The translations under genes and the position numbers were made by a program. Under the pieces are notes generated by a model. That model was not told the DNA's origin. It saw only the letters and a list, made by a program, of their open reading frames with translations, and did no database searches. This document shows, piece after piece, positions 11,888 through 28,877 of a stretch of 64,000 nt of DNA. How positions within the stretch are numbered: the stretch's first letter is position 1; every line of letters begins with the position of its first letter. Origin of the DNA: Adineta steineri (Eukaryota; Rotifera; Eurotatoria; Adinetida; Adinetidae); contig CAJNOI010000047.1 of the NCBI GenBank assembly GCA_905250115.1, positions 247,365 through 311,364 of the forward strand, in the 5' to 3' direction.

Positions 11888-13408
11888 ATGGGAAATACTT
11901 TACCTCAAAGTAATCCCACTCGACCAGTGGCAACAACAACTACAGCAACATCATCTGTAACGACTAAAGATGAATCATCACAATATCCAAAATTAAAAAA
12001 ATCTCGTAGTCTACGAGAATATACTCGTAGCACTTCGTTGATTAATAGTAGTTCCAATAATAGTACTAAAAGAAACATATCATTACCAAGACCAAGATCA
12101 ATGGCACCGACTGATGCAGAAATAATTGATATTCGCGCTTTACGTTGTGCATTACCTTCAACAGAACATCCGCTAGATAATGGAATATCAACAACAACAA
12201 CCATAAATAATGAAGGCGAAAATCAACTATTGAAACAACTTGATTATATTTATTCATGTGTACGAAAAGATAAAGGTTTATTTGGTAAGTTATTGTTATT
12301 GACGTGTTAAATATTCTCATATTTTCTTAATAGGTATGATGACAGAAAATATCCAAAGTAAACATATTTTTTCCAATCATGAACCTGAAAATACACATAC
12401 ATTAGATCGAACTCCCGAAGAGTTTCATATGGATTATGAATCAATTTATCTACAAACACTTGATGGAGAATTTATACATGCTTATTGGATATATCATGCA
12501 AATAATATTACTTCAATACCAACAACTACAACATTACTCTATTTACATGGTGCAGGTGGAAATATTTCACATCGTCTTGAAGTTGTACGACTTTTCTATG
12601 AAAATCTTCATTGTAACATCTTAATTATTGATTATCGAGGTTAGTATTTTAAAAAAAGTTAAATTTTGTATAACGAAAAAAAATATCGATTGTCTTATAT
12701 TAAATAATAATTCGATATTGACGCCTAGATGGTTATAATTATCATTTCTATCATTGAGTCGACAAGGTTGTATAAATAATTGTATTAGAACATATTTTCA
12801 CATAATCATTCAACGATAATTGATTGATCCTAATTATATATTTTTTTTATATAGGTTTTGGTAAAAGTTCTGGATCACCATCTGAACTTGGCCTTTATAT
12901 TGATGCTCAAACTGCATATGACTATCTAATATATAAACAAAAGATTTTGCCTGAACATATTATTGTTTTTGGTACAAGTCTTGGTGCATCTGTTGCTATA
13001 CAACTTGTTAGTGATCCATTAAATCGTGTTAAAGTAGCTATATTCGAAAATGCGTTTATATCCGTACCAGAAATAGCAAAATATTTCTTAACATATGCCA
13101 AAAGTGTTATTGGTGTAACAAAATCAATTGGTTTTATTTATTTATTTGATTCATTACCTAAAGTACGTCGCATAGAATGTCCATGTATTTATTTAACCGG
13201 TTTACTTGATCCTATTATTCCGACATGGATGACCAATACATTATATAATGAAACACGTTCTGCTAAAAAACGTCATTTATTTGAATATCCATTTGGTAAA
13301 CATAATGATTTACCAATAATGCCTGAATATTTTGACAATCTTCACTCATTTATTAATGAATTACCCACAATAAAATCATCAACTGAACAAGAATCGGTGC
13401 TGAGATAA
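11888..13408 (+). CDS. ABHD13/Bem46-like alpha/beta hydrolase
   Basis: Three exons (11888-12284, 12334-12639, 12855-13408) give about 418 aa. The first roughly 140 residues are Ser/Thr-rich and look disordered; the remainder is an alpha/beta-hydrolase. Visible landmarks in order: LLYLHGAGGNISHR (oxyanion-hole HG), DYRGFGKSSGSPSE, the nucleophile elbow VFGTSLGASVA (Gly-Thr-Ser-Leu-Gly), the acid loop LTGLLDPIIP and the catalytic His in FGKHNDLP. All three catalytic residues are present, so it should be an active serine hydrolase. Order and wording match the ABHD13/Bem46 group, whose substrate is not established; those proteins usually have a membrane segment before the hydrolase domain, which I do not see here, while the disordered N-terminus is longer than usual. 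Intron borders are GT-AG and phases match. Confidence 0.85.
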
Positions 13409-14447
13409 TATTTCTACTAATAATTCTATGTATCTATTTATCTATCTATCTATATAATGTGCTCGTTTTCTAAAGCAATTATTATTGTTGGTATATATAT
13501 TTACCTATTTATCACAAAACACAAACGAACATGTCCAAAAACGATTCGCATTATGTAAAATATTATAAATAAATCTTTCTTTCTTTTTTTTCTTGGATTT
13601 TGTTTTTAAGACAAAGATTTTCTTATCTTGTCTCGGAGATAAATCATTTCATTGTATAAGCTTCTCTGTTTTTTATCGGAGTATTACAATACAAAAATGA
13701 TGATTATGGAAATAATTCTTTTTTTGTTGTAAGGACGAAAAATATTTATTCGACCTTCGGCGGCATGTCGATACATAGAAAAATTTTGCCATCGTTCTAT
13801 TCAAATTTTATTTTAAATTAACAGTAAATTTTGAATATTATGATGTATTTTGTTTTTCTTTTTTTTTGTTTCTCAAAAGAAAATAATAATATACTCGAAA
13901 ATTAATTGAATCTTAAATATGTTTTAATATTCAAATTTTCTATTCTGTATTTATCATATCGATTATATAATTAATTAACTAAATAATGATTATCTGATAT
14001 TGATAATAAGCACAATTTCTTAACTAATTGAATAAGGAAAATTTCTGAAGTAGATCGTCACGCCTTATATAAGGGAATAATCTATATTGAGTCAGATATA
14101 TATACATATTTCATCATTATTATTGCAAGATAACAGTATTGCACGATAGTTGTTTTCTAGAATACAAGCTAAATACGCCATCTAGTTGTAAAATTATTCG
14201 ATTCGTTCTTTCCCGTACTTCGAGCAACTTCGTCATCATCGTTTATGTCCATCGATAATCGACCGACTTAAAATCCATTTTGTATTTTTTCGTCTTACAT
14301 CATGTCTTGTTTACTATTTATAGGACATTTCAAGATCAAAATTTGTTTTTATATAATTTAATTAAATTACATCACATAACATTGCATCAGATTTTTCTTT
14401 CCTATATATATATGTCTATATTTAGATCGTTTATTGATATTAATAAA
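13409..14447. other. Intergenic between hydrolase and AlaRS
   Basis: AT-rich, with a short TCTA microsatellite at about 13436-13455 and poly-T runs. ATTATAAATAAATC near 13560-13573 could serve as the hydrolase poly-A signal. No gene recognised. Confidence 0.5.
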
Positions 14448-18208
<3,761 letters not shown>

Positions 18209-18408
18209 AGATAAGAAGAAGAAAACAAGAGAGGGGTTTTATGTTTCATCATATGTTTGACTTTTATTCCGGTTATTTCCAACAGTTGTTGTTGTTTCAA
18301 ATAAGAAATAAAAATAAACAAGAAAGGAAACGAATTTGTTATGTTTCTTTCACTTTTAGATAGTAGGTTTTTTGAATGATATTTTTTTTTCGAAAGTAAG
18401 AAAATTTA

Positions 18409-21247
18409 ATGACGATATTCTCAGTCAGAATTTTAATCAATTCGTTTATTAAACGTCCATGCACACACTTCAGATCATTTGCTAAATCATCTTATTTTTT
18501 AAATAAATCTACAACATCGATCAGTAGATCTCAACGTAACTTAACAAAACGTGAAGCTAATCTATATAAACAACTCATCCAACGATACATGGCTACACCA
18601 ATGAATGACGATAGTGTCGAAAAACTTCTTGAACCATTTCGACAAGCAGTTAAATGTCAAGTAAGAAAATATTTTTTCATTCAAAAATTCTTCGATGAAA
18701 TATTTTTTCAAGGGTGATTTGGTTAAAAAATTCAAAGATGATAATATAAACAAAGAAGATGCAGAATTTAAACAAGCTATCAATGAACTTAAATTACGTA
18801 AAAAAGCTCTTGAAGAACAAGTAGAAAACAAATTTTTCTAAATGAAATTTTTTTTATTTTTCATTTTTTTCTTCTTCGAGATTACTAAATGGATGCCAAA
18901 AGAAGAAAGTATCGATCGATTGAAAATGGAAGATTTACTTAAACGTAGATTTTTTTATGATCAATCATTTTCCATCTATGGTGGTGTTAATGGTCTATAT
19001 GATTATGGTCCAATGGGTTGTGCTATAAAAGCTAATATGTTAGCTGAATGGCGTCGACATTTTATACTTGAAGAACAAATGCTTGAAGTTGATTGTTCTA
19101 TGTTAACACCAGAAATTGTACTCAAGTAAATAATTCTAATTGAATAGGATTTGATTTCGAAAAATTAATAAATCTTTTTTTTTTGTAGAGCATCAGGTCA
19201 TGTTGATCGATTTGCAGATTTTATGGTTAAAGATGCTAAAACCGGTGAATGCTTTCGTGCTGATCATTTAATTGAAGGTAAAATAAAAGAAAGATATGAA
19301 TTAATTTATTTATTTTTACAATAAAACAGCTCATCTTGAAAAATTGCTCAAAGCAAAAGATATAACTCCTGAAAAGAAAACTGAAATCGAACGTTTATTA
19401 CCACAGGTAATTTTTACACGAAAAACTTTAAAAAAATATATTTTATTGTTTGAAATTAGGTTGATAATATGAAAGGAGATGATATGCATAGAGTTATTGT
19501 TGAATATAAAATGAAATCACCAATAACAAATAATGATTTATCAGAACCTGTTGCTTTTAATTTAATGTTTGCTACTTCCATTGGTCCTACTGGTCAATTG
19601 AAAGGGTTAATAGCTAGAAATTTTTATATTTTATTGTATTTCCTTATTATTTTAGTTTTCTTCGACCAGAAACAGCTCAAGGCATGTTTGTTAATTTTAA
19701 ACGATTATTAGAATTTAATCAAGGTCGTTTACCATTTGCTGCTGCTCAAATTGGTAATTCATTTCGAAATGAAATTTCACCTCGATCAGGCTTAATTCGA
19801 GTTCGGTATGTTCATTTTTACTCTTTAGAAAACTATTTAATACATCTATTTGTTTTTGTAGTGAATTTACTATGGCTGAAATTGAACATTTTGTTGATCC
19901 AACTGATAAAAGTCATCCTAAATTTGAAACTGTTGCTAATCTTGAAGTTCAATTATATTCTGCATCAAATCAAATGAGTGGTGAATCACCTCAATTAGTT
20001 CGTTTAGGTGATGCTGTTAAATCTAAATTAATTAATAATGAAACTCTTGGTTATTTCATTGGCCGTATTTATCTATTTATGACTCGAGTTGGTGTTGATA
20101 AACGTAAATTACGTTTTCGTCAACATATGAGTAATGAAATGGCACATTATGCATGTGATTGTTGGGATGCTGAATGTAAAACAAGTTATGGTTGGGTTGA
20201 ATGTGTTGGTTGTGCTGATCGATCCGCCTATGATTTAACACAACATTCAAAATTTAGTGGTGAAAAACTTGTTGCTGAAAGACCTTTAGCAGCTCCTAAA
20301 AAAGTACAAGTTAATGAAGTACAAGCTCATTCAAGTATTATCGGTAAATCATTTGGTAAAGATACAGGCGCAATAACACAGTATTTACAAAAATTATCCC
20401 ATGATGATGCACGAGTTTTACATGATAAACTTGAAAAAGGGTAAAGTAAAATTTTTCTATCTATTTATATATATGATTTTTTTCTTCTAGTGATGAAAAA
20501 ATTACAATTGATGGTAAAGAATTTACTATAACAAGAAAAATGTTTACATTTCGAACATCTGAAAAAACTGTACAAGTTGAAGAATATGTTCCATCTGTTA
20601 TTGAACCATCATTTGGTATTGGTCGTATAATGTATTCTATGTGGGAACATAACTTTCGTATTCGACCTGAAAGTGAACAACGAACTGTAAGAAAATCTTT
20701 TAAAAAACAATAATTTCTTATGAAATTTTCTTTATCTAGTATTTTACATTACCACCATTAATTGCACCATATAAATGTGCTATTTTACCATTAAGTGGTA
20801 ATGAAGAATTTAAACCATTTGTTAAACAAATCTGTATGATACAAATTTTGCCTCTTTGTTTATTCACTCATATATTTTTCGTTTTAGCTTCTATATTAAT
20901 TCATGCTGGTATTTCACATAAAGTTGATACAAGTAGTGGTACTATTGGTCGACGTTATGCACGTTCAGATGAAATAGCTATACCATTTGCAATTACAATT
21001 GATTTTGATACACTTAAACAACCATATACAGTAACATTACGTGATCGTGATACATTTAGACAAATTCGTGCTAAAGTAAAACAACGAAATTTCTTTTGAT
21101 CTTTTTTTTTCTAATTATATTTTTTTATAGATCGATGAAATGGCAAATATTCTCCAAGGTCTTTCAAGTGGTACAATAACATGGGGTGAAATATGTTCAC
21201 AATATCCAGAATTTATTGAACAACAAGCAACAAAAGAACAGCAATAA
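18409..21247 (+). CDS. Glycyl-tRNA synthetase with dual mitochondrial/cytosolic start
   Basis: Charges tRNA-Gly (EC 6.1.1.14). Twelve exons sum to 747 codons: 18409-18660, 18713-18820, 18881-19125, 19189-19277, 19330-19406, 19460-19605, 19656-19805, 19862-20440, 20491-20686, 20740-20833, 20888-21075, 21131-21247. From the first ATG the N-terminus (about 60 aa) is rich in Arg, Lys, Ser and Phe with no acidic residue for the first 48, like a mitochondrial presequence; a second in-frame ATG at 18589 would give the cytosolic form, as known for animal GARS. Then come a WHEP helix-turn-helix ([20 protein letters not shown]), the class II core ([94 protein letters not shown]) and the C-terminal anticodon-binding domain. 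The AAACAAGAG...TAA-containing stretch after 18820 is an intron (18821-18880). Confidence 0.97.
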
Positions 21248-21750
21248 ATTTTTTTTTTAAAGAAATCTCGAACTTTTATTTTATTGTTCTCTTGTTATCC
21301 ATTGACTTTTTTTCTTCTTTAGAAAAAACGAAATAAAAGAAAAAAAAAAGAGACAGACCGATAATTAACTACATATATAAAAACCAGTTGGTGCCTATCA
21401 TAAAAAAGAACACATGAAAAATTGAGTAATGAAATGGAAATTTATAAACTTCTTATAATAGAAGAATCAATTTCTTCTATGTTTATGAATTAATAGTTAA
21501 TATATCAACACTCATTTTTGAATAAGGTACGTTATTAATAGGCTATTGGTATATATAATTCATCAACTTTATAGTTATATAATCATATACACCTACAGAT
21601 GTAATAAAAGAAAAAAGAAAAAGACTTGCAAAAATAAGTAGCGTTCGACTCCTTTTCTTTTGATTTATGTCTTGTCATATATACATACCTTTTATTATTC
21701 AGTTATATGGTCTTAGAAAATATTGATGACTTGCAATAACGAATAATTAA
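21248..21750. other. Intergenic
   Basis: AT-rich spacer with AATAAAAG shortly after the GlyRS stop (about 21331) as a possible poly-A signal. Nothing else recognised. Confidence 0.5.
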
Positions 21751-24700
21751 ATGGACCATTCACGTGTTCGTAATGTTTATAAAGATGAAGAAGCTGAAAA
21801 ACCAAAAACGTCAAGTCAATTAGAATCGAGACGAATACCACGACGAAATGCTCTCGCTGATATATCAACTGTATCGACGAATGCAAATACAACATCTCAA
21901 AAACATCAATATAATCAATTAGCTGAACGTGTTCGACAACTTCAAAAAGAAATTGTACCAGATTTTGCCTATCAAAGAACACCATCATTTTCACCATATT
22001 CATCTTTAACACCAAGTTCTACTGGTAGCAATGGAAATCTATCAACGTATCCACATCAACAAAATATTTCAGTTAGTTCAGGTTCATCAAGCTCATCTGT
22101 ACCTACTCAACGATTTGGTTTATCATCGAGAATTCTTGAACGAGCTCATCAAATTCCTGAAAGGTTAATTTCAAATTTCTTCTTCTTCAATTGAATTATA
22201 TTTTTTTCATTTAGATTTTGGATCGATTGGCAGCAAAAACAAATGCAAGATCGAATAGATGAATTGGAATATATTAAAAATAATTTAGGTTGTAGTCCAG
22301 GTTCATCCTTACATACGGATGAAAATGGAATAGATTATTCACCCGAAAACTCTCATCGTATTAATGATGATATTCGTCGAAGAAGTGTTTTATATTCACA
22401 TGAAGCACAACGATTAGCTAATGAACGTCGTACTAGTCTTGCTCGAACAACAACCTTTGATGAAATCATACCAAAACAAAATATTGAAGAAACATCACCT
22501 GTATTTGATAATGATGATCAAAGTTCATTTAATTTCGATCAACGATCAGATAAAATTGATGATATAGCAGATCTAAGTGATCTAGATGAAAATCCGCCTA
22601 GTGAAAATCTAATTTAATTCTTTTTTTTTGTCTTATTGAAATATAATTTTTTTAGAAGCAATTAATCCGATTTCATCCGTTCAACAATTTCAAACAACTC
22701 TCGATCGTTCTCGTTTAACAATCTCCTTACCATTTACTTATACTAATGCACGAGAACAAATCATATTTCCTACTAATTATCGTCAAATATCTGTTGAACC
22801 ATTATTAGAAAAAGTCATTGAAGTTAGTAGTGATGATGCAATGGAAACAATAACATCACCAACGAATAGTATTGAAGATGTTGCACAAATAAATACTGAA
22901 GTTAATTTAACTCTACTTAAACGAGAAGATCCACAAAAAATTAATCCATTATATTATACAAAAGCAACTGTTAATCGTAATATTGAATTTCGTAAATTTC
23001 GACCATTATTATCTCGAAATAATATGAATTCAATTCATAAAGATACAACAATTTCTATACCGGTAATATAATAAAAAGAATCTATATGATTTATTTCTTG
23101 TTAATTAGATATTTAAAAGAAAGGAGATTAATGATAGTCGATCATCATCACCGGCACTCTCCTTTAAATCAACTCGTTCAAGATTTTCATCTATAACTGA
23201 TTGTGAAGATCTTAATGATGATATTCAATCTCTTTCAGGTTGGTAAATATACACTCTCTTTTGTTATAAATTGTTTTTATATGTTTAATTGTATTCATCT
23301 ATATTATTAGTTGCAAGATGACGATATATGATTATATGCCCTACGGGCAGGTATATTTTTTTTTTCTATTGCACCAGTTTAGGGATATTTTTATTTCGTA
23401 CACATATATATATATATCTAGCTGCGGGAACAGTTTATTTTACGTTAAAATATGTCACTTAAGGTGTGTATACATTACATAGAATTTTCGAACAACAGAC
23501 CTAAATTAGGTAGTTTCAATAGTGAATGATGAAATCTTATATTCTCAGATTATATTTTCGTCTATTATGTGTTATGTCAATATAAAATCTATTCAACGTA
23601 CTTATTATCAAGATGTAATGATTTTAACACCTCTAAAATATGTTGTAATACGATTATTTAAGTTAGAATTATTATATATTTATTTTATTTTGTCGTTTTA
23701 TCTTTCAAAAATATATATTAATGAGATTTGTTTTTTTCTCCTTTCGTTCTTTTGATTTAGTCATATCATCATCACCGTCATCATCATTATCGCTATCAGT
23801 CCCTTCTCGTTCTCATTCGACATCGCCATATAATATTTCGCCTGTCACGCAATATACTAAACATAATAATAATTATCCGTCATCAAAACAAGTTTCATCA
23901 CATAATTACACTTGTTTTCCACAAGATTTATCAATGATCAATAATGTTTCATCTGATTTCGAACAAGAGAATGAAAATTATTCATGTTCTTCGTGCTCGA
24001 TTACTTCATCTGAAGTAGTAGAAGAAATAAAAGATAATTTATCATTCTCGTACCCATTGTTTACCTCTAGTCAACGACAAAGAAAACGAAAAAAGAAAAG
24101 TAGTAATTCATCATATTTAACTTTAATATCAACTTCTTCATCATCATCATCATTACAAAACAATCGTTCTCGTTTGTCGAACTCATTTTGTCAAAGAAAA
24201 GAAAAAAATAATCATAATAATAAGAGAACATTGAAAATTGCACACAATACTTCAATTATTTCCAGTAAAAGAACATGGCAATGGAAACAGAATGATGGTG
24301 GTTTTCGACGAGACATACTAGTTAACAATAACAATGACAGTAATGATGACGTCACACGTTCTTCATCACCATCAATTGCAACAGCAGTAGCAGACCGTCG
24401 TCTTATTCAACGTCAACGTAGAAAACAAACAAGGTTAAAAGGAAAAGCCGAGAGTAAAAAAAGAAAAGAAAAGAAAAAGAACAGGAAGAAAGAACGAAAC
24501 AAAAAATCACTATTATCAACAACAGAGGTAGAGGCAGCAGCAACAGAAGCTCCTTTATTTCAGTTTTCTACTGTCGACCGTGCCATACCCGACAAACGCG
24601 TCATATTTTATCCTTATGAGCAGTTAAGGTGCGTCGACAGAAGTAAAGCAAAAGAAAAAGTTTGCTTTCCAATACAAACAACATCAGCAGAACATCAAAA

Positions 24701-26408
24701 ACAAGAGGTACATTACATATAGACTTTTATTTTTATTATTATTTTAAATACAAACATATCATATGCTTACTGTTTTAGAGTAAATTAAATTTAACAATGG
24801 CTGATGGTTATACTAATAATAATACAATACCAAAACGAAAAGAAAATGTTCGCGTTTTTGTTCGTCGTCGTCGACGTACAACTCGTCAACGAAAACGTAC
24901 ATTTCTTCATTCATCTTCATCTAGTAATTCACATGAAACAATACCATCATCACCAAATAATCTAGAAGAATTAGTTACATTAATATCACAAGAAATTAAT
25001 AATAAACAAGACAAATCTCAGAAAAATAAAAATATTATTGTTGTTAATTATAAACCTGTTTTTATTAATTCTAATCAACAAAAACAACCACCATCTTCTT
25101 CACCTACAAAAGTATCATCTTCTATACCAATATCAAAACCAAAATTAATTCCTACGGATGATGATTTTTCATCTGCAACACATTATAGTCGACGACATAG
25201 TTTAACAACAACAAGTTCTGATGGTTCACCTTTACGTTCAACAACTAATCGTCCACAACAACAACAGCAACAATCGGCTTCACTTGATGTACCTGATGTT
25301 GAAGATCCATTAATGTTTATTGAAATGATGTATCAACAACTATTTACTGAAGATGGTCGATTACGTAATGGAACTGAATCAACTGCACTTGCAGATTGTG
25401 TTAAACAAATAGTACGAAATTCAAGACGAAATTCTATATCATCATCTATTGCTAATGGAACTGCATCACCACACTCGAAACATAATCATCATTTAAATAT
25501 AAATCATCAACAACAAAAATTTTCATCACCTTTATATAATCATAGAACACCATCGAAATCTCAATCATTGTCTTCCTCACCTCATTTAATTCCTAATGGA
25601 GAGTATAACTCAACAACCGAAGAAGAAGAAGAAGAAGAACCAGAAGAAGAAAAAGATGACGATGACGATGAAGAAGAAGAAGAGGAACCTAATACTTTAG
25701 TGCAAGTGAATAATCAACGACCAGTAATAATTATGAATACTGATACTACTAAAAAGTATAAAAATTTCTTTTCTTTTAATTTTAAATTTTAATTTTTCTT
25801 TTCAAAGTTCTGAACAATTAAAAATTGATAATTATTCTCAAATTCATGCATTTCTTAATTCATGTCAACAAAAACAAATAACAATAAATCGACCCACAAC
25901 AGCAACAACAACAAGTAATGGTTTTCGTTTTTCAATCGACGATACCGACAATGAAGATTTTGATACATTTTCCGATTTAAATTCCATACGTTTTAATACA
26001 AAAACAATTGGAACATCACCAAGTATCGATGAAGATTTAACACATACAGATTCAAGATTTCTATCTTCATCGGGTTATCATTCATTAGATCGTTCGACTC
26101 GATTTTTAAAACAACAAAAATTAATTCTATCAAAATCTCATTCAGAAAATGATTTATTTCATTCAATGTATAAAACAAATATTCAAACGCGATGTATTCA
26201 TTATTGTCCAGATTGTATACATCCACCCATAATAACTGTGATACCACCACTTACATCAACATCATTAAGTATTATTCGACGAATACAACAACCCATTGGC
26301 GATATGATAATGAAATATTTAAATTTTATTCTTGTCTCAAAAAATGTGCTTCTTCTACCTTTATTTATTTTTCTTTTACGTCAACGATCAATTCATGTAG
26401 GAAATTAA
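21751..26408 (+). CDS. Large Ser-rich disordered protein with C-terminal membrane segment, unknown
   Basis: Seven exons connect in frame and total 3861 nt, giving about 1286 aa: 21751-22163, 22215-22600, 22656-23062, 23109-23238, 23761-24707, 24779-25755, 25808-26408. Phases match at every junction, which is the main reason for treating it as one gene; a second gene starting at ATG 24797 is the alternative. Most of the chain is low-complexity Ser/Asn/Gln and basic clusters (KRKEKKKNRKKERNKK), plus a long Glu/Asp run near 25616-25690. Ordered-looking parts: a heptad-like segment (QYNQLAERVRQLQKEIVPDF), FWIDWQQKQMQDRIDELEYIK, and a conserved-looking helix pair DPLMFIEMMYQQLFTEDGRL followed by ADCVKQIVRNSRRNS. 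The last 35 residues carry one hydrophobic span (NVLLLPLFIFLL) before RQRSIHVGN, suggesting a tail anchor facing the cytosol. Family not recognised; a link to membranes or the cytoskeleton is only a guess. Confidence 0.6.
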
Positions 26409-28877
26409 AATTAATTCCACGCTCTACTATTACAAATCCGTCCAAATATAACTATTCTCTAATATTGCTGTTTTTTTTCTTCTTCTTTCACCGATGATTA
26501 ACAATCTCATATGTTTAATGTAAATATCTATTACTTTTTTTTCTCTGATATGCTATGCAATACAGAACATATGAACAAAAACACTAAGCAAATTATTATT
26601 ATTATTTTAAATATGCTTCTTTAACATACTTTTAGCTTACTTTTTTTTTTCACTTGTCTATGATAGATTACATCAATGTTCTTTTTTTTCTGTAATACTT
26701 TTTCGAGTGCTCTCACGGATGAAGAACAGTAAAAAAAATTAAATAATGTATATATATACTTTATCTTAGTTATGTAAAACATTTAACATAATTAAAAAAA
26801 GAAAAACCTTGACAGTTAGATTTTTGTTCATTTTTTTTTATTTAATGAAAATACTTCTACTTATGAATTCATTCGATTAGATTTATTTAAATACGTATCG
26901 AGTGGTATATTTAATATAAGAATTTTTTCTTCAATCATAATCTCTTCAAACCTTGAAAGTCAAGTGAAATTGTACAACGAAAAAGGCAATAAAAGAAAAT
27001 CTTGAACTCATTGGACAAAAAAAAAGACACAGTTCTCTATTGTAAATTGTCTCGTATAATTTGCGGACAAATATTTGGATACTAGATCAAAAAGCCTTCG
27101 TGACTTCACCTTCAGGTGTGTGTCCTTTGAGTATGAGATGTCTATCGGGAAAAACATTGGTCATTGACCTCATAGTAACATTTGATTTCTAAATGAAAAT
27201 TCTATCGGCTGGAATACAAACGTTACATTTCATATAATGAAAAATATTTTTCCTTTGTCGGTAACTATATATTATTAATAAGGTTAATATACACCGACGC
27301 GCGCAGATGGAAGATTATCAATAATAATAATTATTTTCTATTAGATTTAATTGTAAAATGAAGAACAAAATTTTTTGATAATTGTATCAAATAAAAGCTT
27401 GTTTATGAAAAAAAACATCCGAAGATTTATAAAGAAAGAATTAGTGGTGAAAACTAAGAACTTCATAATATGACATATGCATGCGTGGATTTTATCAGAT
27501 TTCTTCATCCTTTTTCTTTCATCTGATTCTTAACATGTCAATCTAACATCCTTATCAGCAATAGATGCATTTTTCTTCTTTTTATCACGAGATGTAAATA
27601 GAAAAATCTTATAAGTATAAAACACAAATTCATTACACTTGTTGCGCAGTTTTCCTTGACATATTTATTTTCTAGACTATTCAATATTTTCATAACATAG
27701 ACTTATTTACTAGAAGAAAAAAAATCTTAGGTTTCAGAATTAATCAATATTTTCTTACGTATATATATATCTCTATGGGCTATTAACTGACTTTTGTAAG
27801 GCAAAACCTTTGCTTTGATTAATTTGTAATTTTTCAAATAATATCAATTTATAAATATATGAAACGAAAATAATCATTTTTGATAAGAATATATCCAGTG
27901 ATTCATTTACCCGAAGACCCTCTAATGTCCTTATACATTTCATAGTTTAATGAAAAAGATAATATTTCATTTTAACAAAGGTTATCGATGTATTTGTTTT
28001 GATAGGAAAAAATATTTTTTATTTGAAACTAAGTGAATGCTATTAATAGTATCATTATTGGGAGGTATATTTATCAAATTTCGTATAAATTGTAATAGTA
28101 TCCTGTGCTTTTTTTTTGAAAATGATATTTTTATTTAGTGTAATAAATAACCAAATATCGATTATTTCATTGTAAAATCGAATCAAAATCTTTTTTTTTC
28201 AGTTATTTTTTATTATAAAAATGTCTATTTACGCAATAAAAATGTATATTTATATTTTAACATTAAAGATAATGGCAATCATTATAAATACTAATAGGAT
28301 GTGTAATTACATGATAATATAATTTATTTTATATTTTTATGCATTAGTTGGCAAATGATACATAACGAAATATGTAATAAACAACAACTATTATTCGTGC
28401 GTTATAATAGTTAAGAAATAATAAGGCGATGTAGCATGAATATCAATATTCTTTTTTGTTGTAAAATTTTCATATCAAGTTTAAATTTACATAACATAAT
28501 CTCTTAACAGGTAGCAATATAATTTAATGGTTATGTCTGAGTGAAATTTTATGATAGTCTGATACTATCATTTCATCTTGACTAATGTTTGAAAAGATTA
28601 TCAGGAGTATAAATGAATCACTTAAAATATAAAAAAGATTCAAATATTACTCATATATGAATATCGTTTGCTCATACGAATGAATATAGAATAGATTGTG
28701 CGTCGTTTTCTTTTTGTTGTCCTACGAATGATGGATTAAAATAAAGAGAATGAAGAAAAATGTAAGTAAAGAACGAAGAATACTTGATCTCTCGTTCTAA
28801 GTCAATACGAAAAAGAGAGAAAAAATGTATACGTGTTCTATTCTCCTCTCATCATTTGCTCTTTACTATATTCAAAT
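26409..28877. other. 2.5 kb AT-rich intergenic region
   Basis: No coding pattern on either strand. AT-rich with poly-T runs; the sequence becomes slightly purine-rich (AAGAGAGAAAAA) just before the serpin start. Confidence 0.5.

Noticed and set aside
24580-24640. FYPYEQLR segment resembling the start of a villin headpiece
   Set aside because: The remainder of the headpiece (helix 2-3 and C-terminal KKxxLF) is missing, so the match is too short.
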